Made by a program: the position numbers and the translations under genes | Assembly: GCF_019649055.1 (NCBI RefSeq) | Contig: NW_026570294.1 | Span: forward strand, 372,001-436,000 | Reading direction: 5' to 3' | DNA from: Paramacrobiotus metropolitanus | Taxonomy: Eukaryota; Tardigrada; Eutardigrada; Parachela; Macrobiotidae | DNA: 64,000 nucleotides | Shown: in pieces, positions 49,401-61,400 of the stretch | Position numbering within the stretch: the first letter of the stretch is position 1 | Layout of the letters: each line of letters starts with the position of its first letter | The notes under the pieces: model-generated | Databases searched by the model: none | Seen by the model: only the letters and a program-made list of their open reading frames with translations | What the model was told of the DNA's origin: nothing

Positions 49401-52400
49401 GTTTTCTTGTAATAAATTATGTTCATAAATATTTTTTATTTATTTTAAACTTACTTGTACCGTGTTTATTTTTATTTTTGCGATGTTGTAGTAATTCATA
49501 ATTTATTCATAATTTATTTTTCATTTATTTTTCAAATTTTATTTTTGCAAATTCTTTTATATTACTTTGTTAAAAATCTGCCAAATTAAATATAAAAAAT
49601 AATTTTTCGAGAGTGACCTTAGCGTATCATGTAGCCGGCACTGTTGTTGCGGGAAAAACAAGTTGCGCCATGGTCCATTAGTCGTATAGTGCCGGCCTGG
49701 TCCGTGTTGGACCGGTACAGCAGCGACACCCTTGAAGGTGCATTAATAATTGTTCATTAAATATTTCTGCCGGCGTGGCACTACTACCCCGGCTACACTG
49801 GTCAGCGGCGTGCTGGGCGCTTGATGAATGACATCGAGCCACACCGGTTGATCGATGGATTACACGTTTATCCAGTGTTCGTAGCCATCGGAAGGCTCGA
49901 CCGTAACAAAAACGCTACAAAACTGGTGTCAACTAGAAGAAATCATCGAAAATTATACCGGCATTCCTGCAACTAAAAACATCCATCATTCTCCGTCAGG
50001 GTTGCGTGTACATATAGCTTGTTCCAGTTTCGTGATTTTCGTTTACTGCTACAGTCACCGTTTACGCTCCAGCTATTTAAATAAACAGTAAAATATTCAG
50101 ATTTTTTTAACATTCAAATATGGTTCTTAACCATTATAGTTATAAAAAAACTGATTACGTCACATATTTTAGATAAAGATGCCTGAATTTATCTGAAAAT
50201 TTTTCACCTGTAACTGGGAACAGACACGCTAGTTTTATATTTGCTTGCCGAACTTGCAGCCAGTTAACTACAGTTTCTCAGGAAATTTTTGTCTTCGGTA
50301 TAGATTGATCCAGTTTATCTTGTTTCGTTAACTAAGTATTGTCCGTTCGGTACCGTTTTTTTATTACCAGTAACCTTTGTGTTTATAGTCCGAGACGGTG
50401 CTATCGATAGACGACTGTACGGTGTGCGTCTGCCCGGCGGCGAAGCTCAAACAGGAAGTGAAATGCACGGCCCTGGGAGAATGCGTCCGCCAGAGTTTCC
50501 TCCCCGACGGCATGGACCCGCGCCACACCACCGGCGAGATGCAGGCCGACCAGGGCCCCTTCACCTTCAACTTCCTCCCCTCGCGCTCCGACTCCGTCAA
50601 CATCCCCATGGTCCGCGAGACCGGCATAACGGTAAAGGTCACCGACAGTGTTTCACCAATTCGAGAAAGTGTTTAGTAGTTTTCGGGTGTAGGTTACCCA
50701 AGATGAAAAGGTCACCCTCTCACCGGCGGACTTTTTGCTGCGCGGTGCCAACGTGGCCGAGCGGAAGATTCTCTTCAAGATCACGGAGCCCTTGCCCGAG
50801 GGCCAGGGCAAACTGGAGCGGACGGACCGTCTCGGGGAGACGGTGCAGACGTTCACGCTGGATGATCTCAATGCCAAGCGCATCACCTACACGGCGCCCA
50901 TGGAGAAGGCCATCGGGACGATTATGGATGCCAATGGGGTCATCTTCAGCTTCGCCTTTCAAGGTAAATAGTCCCCAGTTCACGATACATACATCTTCCA
51001 TCGAGCTGTGGTAATATTCGGATGATCACCATTTTCGGTTAAATCTTTTATTCGGTTCAATTATTTCGTTAATTTTACAAAATTATCAATATTAGACTAT
51101 ATATTTTTTATAGTACTATATTTTATATTTTATTATATTTATTTTTTTTAATTATTTCACGAGTATTGCCAGCTCACAACATTTCGAGATAGCACTCCTT
51201 ATGATGAGTATCAATGACGGAAAATTTGTTGTCCACAAAACTTAATCAAATTCGTCTGGTTACTGTGTCGCGCCGTGGGAATCAAAAAGCAAGAAAAAAG
51301 TTTTTCTCAGCATTAAATTAATGTTCGCATGAAATTTTCGCCAATTTTACTTTAAACAATACTGCAATTTTTTAATGTCTGGAATTTTGGTGTATTCAGT
51401 GATCGACCAGCAAAGCCAGCGCGGCGACACCTCCCCCGACCAGAAATTCTACATCCGCGTGTTGTCTTCCAACCTGGCGCCGCCCTACTTCGTGCACCAC
51501 GAGAAGATCGTCAACATCACGGTGCACCGCGGCCAGAGCGCGCCCATCCCCCCGGAATACCTGCAGGTCATGGATCCCGACACGGACCTGCGCGACATCA
51601 AGTACCGCATGACGGTGGCGCCGCACGAGGGCCAGCTGATCAGCATCAGCGAGGGATTGCCGGTGGTGGTGCAGGAGGGGGTGGATGAGCCGCACGATAA
51701 CTTCCGCAGTAAAGCCTACCGCTACCAGCACCACGGCGCCAATATCGACGACGACTGGGCCGAGTTCCAGGCGTCCGACGGCAAGCAGTTCGGGAAGGTG
51801 CGGATTAACATCAAGGTGCTGGAGGTGGATATGAATGCGCCGGAGCTGGATGGCGGCACGATGAATATGGAATTACCCGAAGGTAAGTTACCGTTTATAT
51901 ACAATTTGTACTTCCTATGTATTTCCGTTACTGGCAAATTTCCTATGTATTTCCGTTACTATGTATTTCCGTTACTGGCAAATTTTCGATGAGTGTTTAG
52001 TATATTATACGAGTACCAAAAATTTTTTTTACGTTATGCGGCACAACTTGTAGCGTAAATGCCCATATATATTGTTCATAAATGCTCAAATGCTCCTATA
52101 CACATACACTGAACATATTGTGTATGAGCATTTGAGCATTTAAGAACAATTTATGAGCATTTACGCTACAAGTTCTACCGCATAACGTAAAAAAATGTTT
52201 TCTACAAGTCCGTTGTCGTAAAATGCATGCACGTTTTTGTCTTTTGTATGCGGAGCGATACCGCACTATATATTCAGAGAAGTGGGATTGACCGTAGAGC
52301 AACGGCTGAAATTTCCCGGCTTTGACAGTCAGCTTCCTAGTTCCTACTATGAAAAGAACAGAATTCTCTGCTAGATTAAATTATGTTAAAAACGTTTGTT

Positions 52401-55400
52401 TTTCCACAAATTGTTTAGTGTTGAATTTCAGAAGAAAGGAGAGTCAAATAAATTTTTAAACATTGGTTTACGTACATTTGAATCTCGCACTTCATGGTTA
52501 AATTTATGAGCTTTTCAAATTTGTTACTGCGTTAAATGGGTTGCTGATTTTTCTAAAATTTTGCGGCAACAAAAACAATTTTAATTTTGTCTATAATGTT
52601 TTCTTTTTATGCATGATCTTTTTTAGTCGCTTTCATGGCGCTCTCGGCGCTCGTGTGGATTAAGAACGCAAAATTGAAAAGTTCGAACAACTGCGGAATA
52701 ATAGAAAAGCCCGAAAGAAAGCTAGTTAACGTACACATCTTTAACAACGAATTCTTTGCAATACAAACGCACTACTGTCTGCATCTCACTATAAGTATCC
52801 GATTACAGGAACCACCGAGCCGGTAACGGAGCGCATCATCAAGTACAAAGACAACAATTCCACCGCCGAGAACATCTGCTTCCGGCTGAAACAGGTCCCG
52901 GAAGAGGGCATCCTCTTCCGCGGTGCCCCCAACGAGGACATCAAGCAGATCCTGAAGCCGGGCATGGAGTTCTGCCAGTCCGACGTCAACAACGGCTTCA
53001 TCACGTAACTATCACCTCCTCCTTCTTCCCGACGATTCCCTCGATAAACTTCATTGTGACCTTTACAGGTACCAGGCCCCCGACGAGATAGGCGTCCGGC
53101 CCAAGCCCTTCCTGGTGGTGTTCGACGTGGCGGACGGGAACAACAACACCCTGCAGGACCAGAGCGTCACCATCACGGTGACGCCGCTGAATAATCTGCC
53201 GCCGGTGGTGCAGGTGCACGGGCCCCTGGAGGTCACCGAGGGCGGACGGGAGCGTATCCCGCCCGAGCTGATTACCGTCACGGATCCCGATACGCCGGTC
53301 AATGAGCTCATGTTCGTCATTGACTCGCCGCCGGAGTTCGGGATTCTGGAGAATCAAAAACGACGTAAGTTATGACCCACAAATCAGCATTTGATATCTT
53401 TCGATATTAAAATAATATTGGTTAAAAAATTATTGTACCTTTTTCAGATCGCCAGTAATCATTTACGTGGTACTTTATTAAAGCAGAAATTCACATATAA
53501 GCGATCCCAAAAGAGGGGTAAATTTTTTTAAAAATCCAACACAATCGGTTACGCTATAATAACTTTTTTAAGAAAATGTTTGACCTTTTTGTATTGTATC
53601 GATATCTAATGATCAAGCGGTTCTGAAATATTAAAAAGATAAACTAACATAAAGAAATAAGAAAACTCAAAAATAAAATACTGCAAAGGAAAAACAATAA
53701 CGCTATAAAAAATGTTATAGAAAATAATATAAATAAAAAACGCTGAAATAGTTATAAACAGAAAGAAATTTTCTACAACTAAAACTTTTGATGGTTTTAG
53801 CGGGTCAGCCGGTGACCTCATTCCCGGTACAGGACTTCAACACCGGAAACATTGTCTACATCAACACGCCGAAGGAGAACGAAGAGCCGACTAAGGACCG
53901 TTTCCTCTTCCACGTGACGGACGGAAAGAACGAGAGCCCGATGAATGTCTTCAACATCACCATCATCGTAAGTCAATCGCCCGTTTAATATGCGGTATCA
54001 CTATGATATCCAGGTTAATGGCAGCATAAACGACGTGGAGGATGATTTTATACGGTTTTATTGGTGTTATTAGCCGGTTAACGACGAGAAGCCCGTCGTC
54101 ACCACGGAGGTGCTGTACCTCCGTCAGGGCGGCAGTGAGGACATTAAGAATCGCACGCTCTATGTCACCGACCTCGACACCCAGCCGCCCGATCTCGTCT
54201 TCACGCTCTCCACGCCGCCGCAGCACGGTGAGTTCCCACGGTGCTGTGCATCTTGGGAAAAACACCCGCCATATAATCCATCAGTGGTCTTCGCAAAATT
54301 TTATGCATGCATGTTTATTACTTCCTTTGTTTAATGTGTCTTTGACCTTTTAAAATATTTAATTCATTTTTGACGAAATAAATTACGTAAAATAAGATAT
54401 CGCTAAAATTTTAAGTATTAAATTTTCCGGTACGGTGTAAGTCGTGGCCAAAAACACTGGTTTAAAAAATGGACATAAATTTTAAAAATGGTAAAGTAAT
54501 TTTAATAAAGCAATGTTGATTTTTAAAATTCTGGAGTAGTTTATGCACTACGTTTATGTATATAAACAAACTTTTAGTGGTTGGAAAAAAGTAGTTAAAA
54601 AAATTCGCAAAATCAAATTTTAAAACAAAAACTGAAATTTTAGACTTCGTACGTTTGAGTTCCACTATATTAAAATAATTTCAGAATTGTTGATTTTTTC
54701 TGCAAAACATAGCGATGTCGGTTTGTTGATGTTTTACATAACTCACTGGCCTTATTTTGTTGGCGGCGTATGATTTTATCTCACTGTTCTGTATTTTTAA
54801 CATCCGGTATAACCAATGTTTTGTACGGCGTATAGGTCAAATCTTCATTCGTGACGACCCCGCCAGGAAGCCCGGTGAGGGCAAACCGATCCACCCGGGC
54901 GACCAGTTCACCTACCAGGACGTGCTGAAAGGCCTGCTGTCCTACACCCACGACGACAGCAAGACGAGGGAAGACAACATTGACCTGCGCCTGACGGACG
55001 GCCTGCACGAAGTGCCGGCCACCATCGAGGTGCGGATCGAGCCCGAGGGCACCTTGACCCCGCGCATCATCGTCAACATCGGGGCGCAGGTGCCTAAAGG
55101 GTCCGCGGTGCCTATCGACAAGAACGTCCTGCAGGCCACCGATGACGACTCCGATATTCCCTCGCTCAAGTTCACCATTACGGAGGATGTCGATCATGGC
55201 CGGTTGCTGCTGACCCGACCTACCGGCGAAACTGTCGGTACGTCATATGATAACGAAAGGTCACCGGCACTACAGTATTCGCTGGTTTGCATAATTTTTG
55301 AACGGATTTTTTGAAAGGATTATTGATTAGCTGTGTGTTATTAAGAAACAAGAATCGCTGGAATTTTCTTTCGCTTTCAAGAAAAGTTTAAGGAAATAAT

Positions 55401-58400
55401 TATCAATTATTACGGAATTGAAAAATGAGAATAAATTGCTTTCTTAAATAACATAAAAGAAACTGTAAACACCATCCAAGCACTGTAATATGTAATTCAT
55501 TTGAAATAAATTTTTAATACCCAATTCTAATGAATAACTAAGACATATGCACATTCTACCGGCTTTCTTCATTTTAATTTTTTTTTAAAATTATTTTAAA
55601 ATCTTTTGATCATTTTTTTTAAAAATTTGGATAAATTAGTCTTGCGTACAATACTAAAAAGAAATCTGGTCTGGAAGTTTCTTTTAGCAAATGCAAAGTT
55701 TTTAACCATTTTCCTATTTTGTGCGTGAAAGGTGTTTTCCAGAACGTAAATGTGTTTTCCAGAACTCCGCGCCGGAACCCCGAATAACTTCTTCATCCAG
55801 GACGACCTGGACAACGGCCGTCTGCGCTACTCGCACAACTACGCCGACCCGGCCTCCGTCGTCCACTTCATCTTCGACCTGTCGGACCCCGAAGGCAACA
55901 CCCTGCACAACCAGAACTTCCGCATCACCGTCCTCGAAGACCGCATCCCTCCAGAAAAACTGAAGAACGAGGGCCTCGTCGTCAAGGAAAAACACCACGA
56001 ACCCATCACCAACCACGAACTGGAGTACACCGACAGCAACAGCCCGCCGGAGCGCCTGAAATACACGGTGACCAGCGGTCCGGACCAGGGCCGCCTGGAG
56101 CGGGTGGGCCAGCCCGGCATCCCCATCACCGAGTTCCGGCAAGCGGATCTGAACAACGGCGCGATATTATACAACCACACCTCGGACTCCAAGATCTTCC
56201 TGGACGCCTTCAACTTCCGGATCAGTGACGGGACCAACGAGCCGGAGGACCGGTTCCGGATTACGATTATCCCGTTGAACGACAGCGCCCCGGTGGCGAC
56301 ATACACGTCCCTGACCGTCGACCAGGGCGAGAAGGGCACCATCACCCCGGATCAGTTGCGCGGGGAGGACGCCGACACCGAAGACCGCTTCCTGGTGTTC
56401 GACATCACCGAGGTGCCGCGCCATGGACAGTTGTTGCTGCGGCAGGATAACGGGTACGAGACGGCCACCCGCTCCTTCACCATGATGGACATCTGGCGCA
56501 ACCGGGTCATCTACGACCACGACGGCGGACCCTCCACCCAGGACAGCTTCAAGTTCGTCCTGCGCGACGGGACGCATAATTTCTTCTTCGTCAACGAGCA
56601 CGGCACGAAACGCGGTCCCCTGGAGGATCCCGAGGAGTTCCCCATCAACATCCGGGCGACGACCAACGCCCCACCCTCGGTCAAGAACCGCGGACTGCAG
56701 TACCTGACCCACGATGAACGGGAAAACAAACCGATTGGTCCGATTACCAACCAGGAACTGGAGGCCACGGACCCGGACACCCGACCCAACGAATTGAAAT
56801 GGATCATCGTGACCTCACCGAAGCACGGACACGTCGAGACCCGGGACCGTCCCGGCCAGCCCATCTCCGAGTTCACCCAGGAGGACCTCAACCGAGGGGT
56901 CATCCGTTACGTCCTCGATGATCTGAACACCCCCGACACCTCGGACTTTTTTATCGCCCGGCTCCAGGACAACAACCAGCCGCATCCCAACGTCATCGAC
57001 GGGATCAAGTTCAACATCCAGTGGGCGTGGATCTCCTTCGGGCAGACGGAGTACACGGTGCAGGAGAACGCCGGCATGGTCCGCCTGAACATCCGGAAGG
57101 AGGGGAACTTGAACCAGTACTCCCTGGTGCAGTGCGCCACCTCCCCCGGGACCGCCACCGACGCCCCGGGAGGTGACTTCCAACGGGTGGAAGAGCAGAT
57201 TCAGTTCGAGGAGAATGTCAACCAGAAGGTGTGCACGGTGACCATCCGCGACGACCAGGTCCGGGAGGGTCCCGAAGACTTCACGGTCCACCTGAGTAAA
57301 CCGCTTTACGCACTGCTCCGCGAGCCGAAACGCGCGCGGGTGGTCATCACCGACGACGAGGACCTCGGCGGGATCCGGTTCGACCGGCCGGCGTACTACA
57401 CCAACGAACGGGTCGGGGTGCTCCAGGCGCCGCTGCTTCGCTCCGGAGACATCTCCACCGCGGCGTCCGTGGCCTGCATCACCCGCCCGGGAACCGCCCG
57501 CGACCGCCAGGATTTCGTCCCCTTGACGCCGGCTAACCGCGTTACCTTTGCCCCGGGGCAGGACCGCGCCACCTGCGACGTCCAGATCATCGACGACGGG
57601 ATCCAGGAGAACGAGGAGGAGTTCGAGCTCATCCTGCAGCAACCCTCAGAGAACACCCAGCTCGGGGTTATGAGCCGGGCCCGGGTCATCATCCAGGGCC
57701 CGAACGACGGCGGGGCCGTGGTACGGTTCGCCCAGCATCACTGTCTGGTGCGGGAGGTGTCCGGGCGCTACCAGTTCGAGGTCATTCGGGAGGGTTCGGA
57801 CCTATCGCAACCGGCGTCGGTGGTGTGCAGTACCGAGGCGATGGTACCGGTGTCGGCCACGCCCAACGAGGACTACGTCCACACGTCCGAGCGGATCCAG
57901 TTCGCGCCGGGACAACGGCGGGCGATGTGCTCGGTCCAGATAATCGATGATTCGTATTTCGAAGGGAACGAATCGTTCCATCTGGTGCTGTCGCAGCCGC
58001 AAGGGGCGACGCTGGGGCAACCGTCCAAGTCGACCGTTACTATCTTCGACACGGACTCTGAAGGTACGGAATCCCATAGACCATATGCGTAAAAGCAGTT
58101 ATTCATTAATTACTACTGCAAGGCCGCGAAACTGTTCAAATAAACAGGAAACTCTTGAAGTGATCTTAATTCCATTCAATCCAACGCCGACACAATAATG
58201 CAGAAGCACCGCGCTGTCTGCGTTAGAGTGGAAGGAGATAAGATTCGGCAACACAGATTGTGCATCGTGGCAATTGTGCATCGTGGCAATTTTGCAAGCT
58301 ACTGCGTATGTATCATGTGTATATGGCAGATGCGGCGTCGATGACAGTAAAATGCAACAGAAAATCAGCGTTTACGTTAGTATGCTCAGTGCCCGTCCTA

Positions 58401-61400
58401 TTCAAAACTCAGTCGAGAACTGAAAAGCCAAAACCGTTAACAACTAAATAAACGTTCTACATATACATATATACAAGGAAATCCGCAGTTAACCGCTTAC
58501 GAGAAAAGGAAGACCCATACATACTTCCTAATGCTGACGGACAGCTTGACATGCCTGAAAACCCACTCACATGTCCTCAGAAAAAGTTGAGAAACGATGC
58601 TAAAATGCAGAGTGCAGACATAAAAATCCGAATTAAAAAGCATTAAATAGTGATTAATGGCGCAGTTCACGGTTTTACAGATACATAGACTTTTAGACGT
58701 AACTAGATGGGAGCTTGTACTTGATACACATATTCTGAAAGACGTAGGGGAAAAACGTCACAATCGATCATAGTTAAAATGCTTCGGATGCAGTTCACTT
58801 CCGGTGCATTACGTATTGCACATAATTATAGTACAGTACTCCCTGTATGCATACTGCAGTACTCGGAGAGAACGGCTTTACAGTAGTACAACAAATATTA
58901 ATTTTTGTGTGATGTCCATCTGAAATAATTCAATTAGTTTGCCCGAACTACGATATCGTACAGCGAGATGCATAACGTGGCATCGCGCTGATAAATGCCA
59001 TCCGGTAAGATAGAGCTTTTGTGCATTAGTGCCGACCATCCAGTTTGAGCGGATCGAGATCACCGTGGAGGAGACGGCCGGCCGTATCGACCTGCCCATC
59101 ATCCGCACCGGCAACGTGGACGTGGAGTCGACGGTGCGCTGCTTCACCATGTCGCGCAGCGCCCAGCCCAGCACCGACTACATGGACCGGCCCAACACCG
59201 ACCAGTCCATCGTCGTGTTCCGCCGCGGCGAACGAGTACGTGGGGATTGCATAAACTATTATATATTTCGCAGAATATCCAGTGAATAAAATGAGTGTTT
59301 GTATAGCGGCAAATCTGTACCGTGTACATCATCGAAGACAACATGTACGAAGCGGACGAGCAGTTCTACGTGGTCCTCGGCAGTCCGCAGCATTCCCGCA
59401 TCGGCCCACAGGATAAAGTGGTCGTTACGCTGACCAATCGAGAAGACTGTAAGCATATTTAGTTCCGTTAAAGTATGTAAGAATTTAATACCCTAATAGC
59501 TTAAAAAGTTGCATTAAAATTATTAAAATATATACACATACGTCGCCTACTAATCCTGCCGGTTTCGTGTGCTGTACTGAATATCAAAGAGGCTTTGCTT
59601 TTTTTTGAAACTCTTATCAGAAGTTTTTTTATCTAATTAAAGGCAAATCTGACCTTTCCAGGAACAGTTTTTCAACTGATTGTTTTTGCCTAAATTGTCA
59701 AAATGTGCAGAATATTTGGAAGAAAAAAAGAAATTAAATACGCGCTGACGGAGAAAGAGGGCGAAGTGGTTGTAATCCGAATCTTCTTCGCAGGTCCGAA
59801 GGTGTATTTCGAGCAGACCAACTACGAAGTGGAAGAGCCACAGCGCGCCGGCAGCATGTCCACCGTGCTGCTGACCGTGCTGCGCAGCGGCGACGCCAGC
59901 CGGCAGTCGGAAGTGCGGGTGACCACGCGCGACGGCACGGCCATCGCCGGACGCGACTACCACTCCAAGAGCACCATGCTTGTCTTCCGACCAGGTACGG
60001 AATGATTCCCATTAGCCGCGTAAATTCTGTACACCTCACACGCAATTCCAACGTCCAGTAACAAAAATATCTCTTTCAAATGGAAGAAACATAGAACCTG
60101 ATATATTTTTAGAAATTTAATAGCGATGATTTTGAGTACCGTCTACTGTTTGTGCAGGTGAGACGGCCAAGCGCTTCGCCGTGGAGATCCTGTACGACAA
60201 TGAGCGCGAGGTCACGGAGACGTTCACCGTGCACTTGGGCCCGGATCAGCCGGTGAACGCGGAGATTTCGCAGCCGTCCATCGCCACGGTCTGCATCACC
60301 GACCGGCCGCCCGAACCCATGCCCATCCTCCCGTCCCCGCCCATCGTGATTTCCCTGACCTACTACGAGAACGTCCAGATCGGCATGAACCAACCGCCGC
60401 CGCCGGGATATCCGCTTATGTGTCTAACGGTAAAAAATGTCCAGACTTCTTCAGCCAATAAATTTACCAAAGCAGTACCTTCGAAATTTCATTAAAAATT
60501 ACCTTTATAAACCTCCTTCAAAAATCCGTAATCCCCACTTACTGCATTTGAATCAGAAATTAGCGACATCTAATTATGCTCACTATTTTTGATTTAAGTC
60601 ATCTGTATATCCAAAATAAAAACAATTACTTTTGTTATTTGTTTCTCATGTATTAAATCAGACCGTACGGATACTTTTTTATGAAATTTAGAAAGGTTAT
60701 ACTTTATGTGTGGTTAAAAAGCCGCCAGAATTACTAAAGGTCACACTTTAATATTAATTTAATATACACATGAATTCAGTATTACTTTTATTTTAATCTG
60801 GGAAAAGCCGCTTCAGAAAACATAAAGCGGCGCTGTAGCCGGCAAAACTTAAAATGGGTGAAACTCCAATCACTAATTTGCGGGTGCATTCCAGCCCTGT
60901 GATCCCCGCCACCCGCGCCCCCAGGTGACCCCCACGTGCCAGGACCGCGTGTCCTACCGTTGGGAGATGGCCACCGACACGGACCGCGACGGCAACCGCA
61001 TCTACTCCACCATCGCCGACACCACGCCCTTCACCTCGGCCCAGACGCCCGTCCTCGACTCCATCTACTTCGCGCCCAACTGCATCCTGCGCTGCGCCGT
61101 CGACCAGGGCGGCGGCCAGATGGCCTACAGCTCCGAGGTGACCATCAGCCGCGAAGGGGCCTGCGCCAACCCCCGCACCCCTGAAACGAAAGGTCATCAG
61201 CGCTCCCTGTCCACCGACATTCAGTATAACGAGCCGGGCAGTGCGCACTACGCCAACACTGTCCACATCACCGTGACCATCCCGCATCGGGACGGTATCC
61301 TCCCGGTCATCTCCACCTTCCCCATCCACAACCCGAAGCTGTTGTTGACGGATCAAGGATACCGGCAGCAGCATGTGTGTTCCAACTTTGTCCCCAATCA

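Larger units (their letters stand above)
50389..57020 (+). other. CSPG-repeat coding region of the FRAS/FREM gene
   Basis: After the VWC end at about 50475, the exons to about 57020 encode about 1120 residues of CSPG (NG2-like) repeats of roughly 110 residues each. Repeat marks seen several times are DPD(T) (51570, 53283, 56775), FTQEDLN or FTLDDLN before a G/R..Y strand, and DGKNE/DGTNE/DGLHE at the end strand. Exact repeat limits need a profile alignment. These modules bind collagen and growth factors in related proteins. Confidence 0.75.

Noticed and set aside
50379-51014. 211-residue plus-strand frame across FRAS/FREM exons 3-4
   Set aside because: Arg/Pro-rich out-of-frame reading that crosses good splice sites; the in-frame exons give the VWC and CSPG domains.
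56815-57642. 275-residue minus-strand frame opposite the Calx-beta exon
   Set aside because: It is an antisense shadow of a GC-rich coding exon with strong codon bias. The plus-strand frame has clear domain homology.
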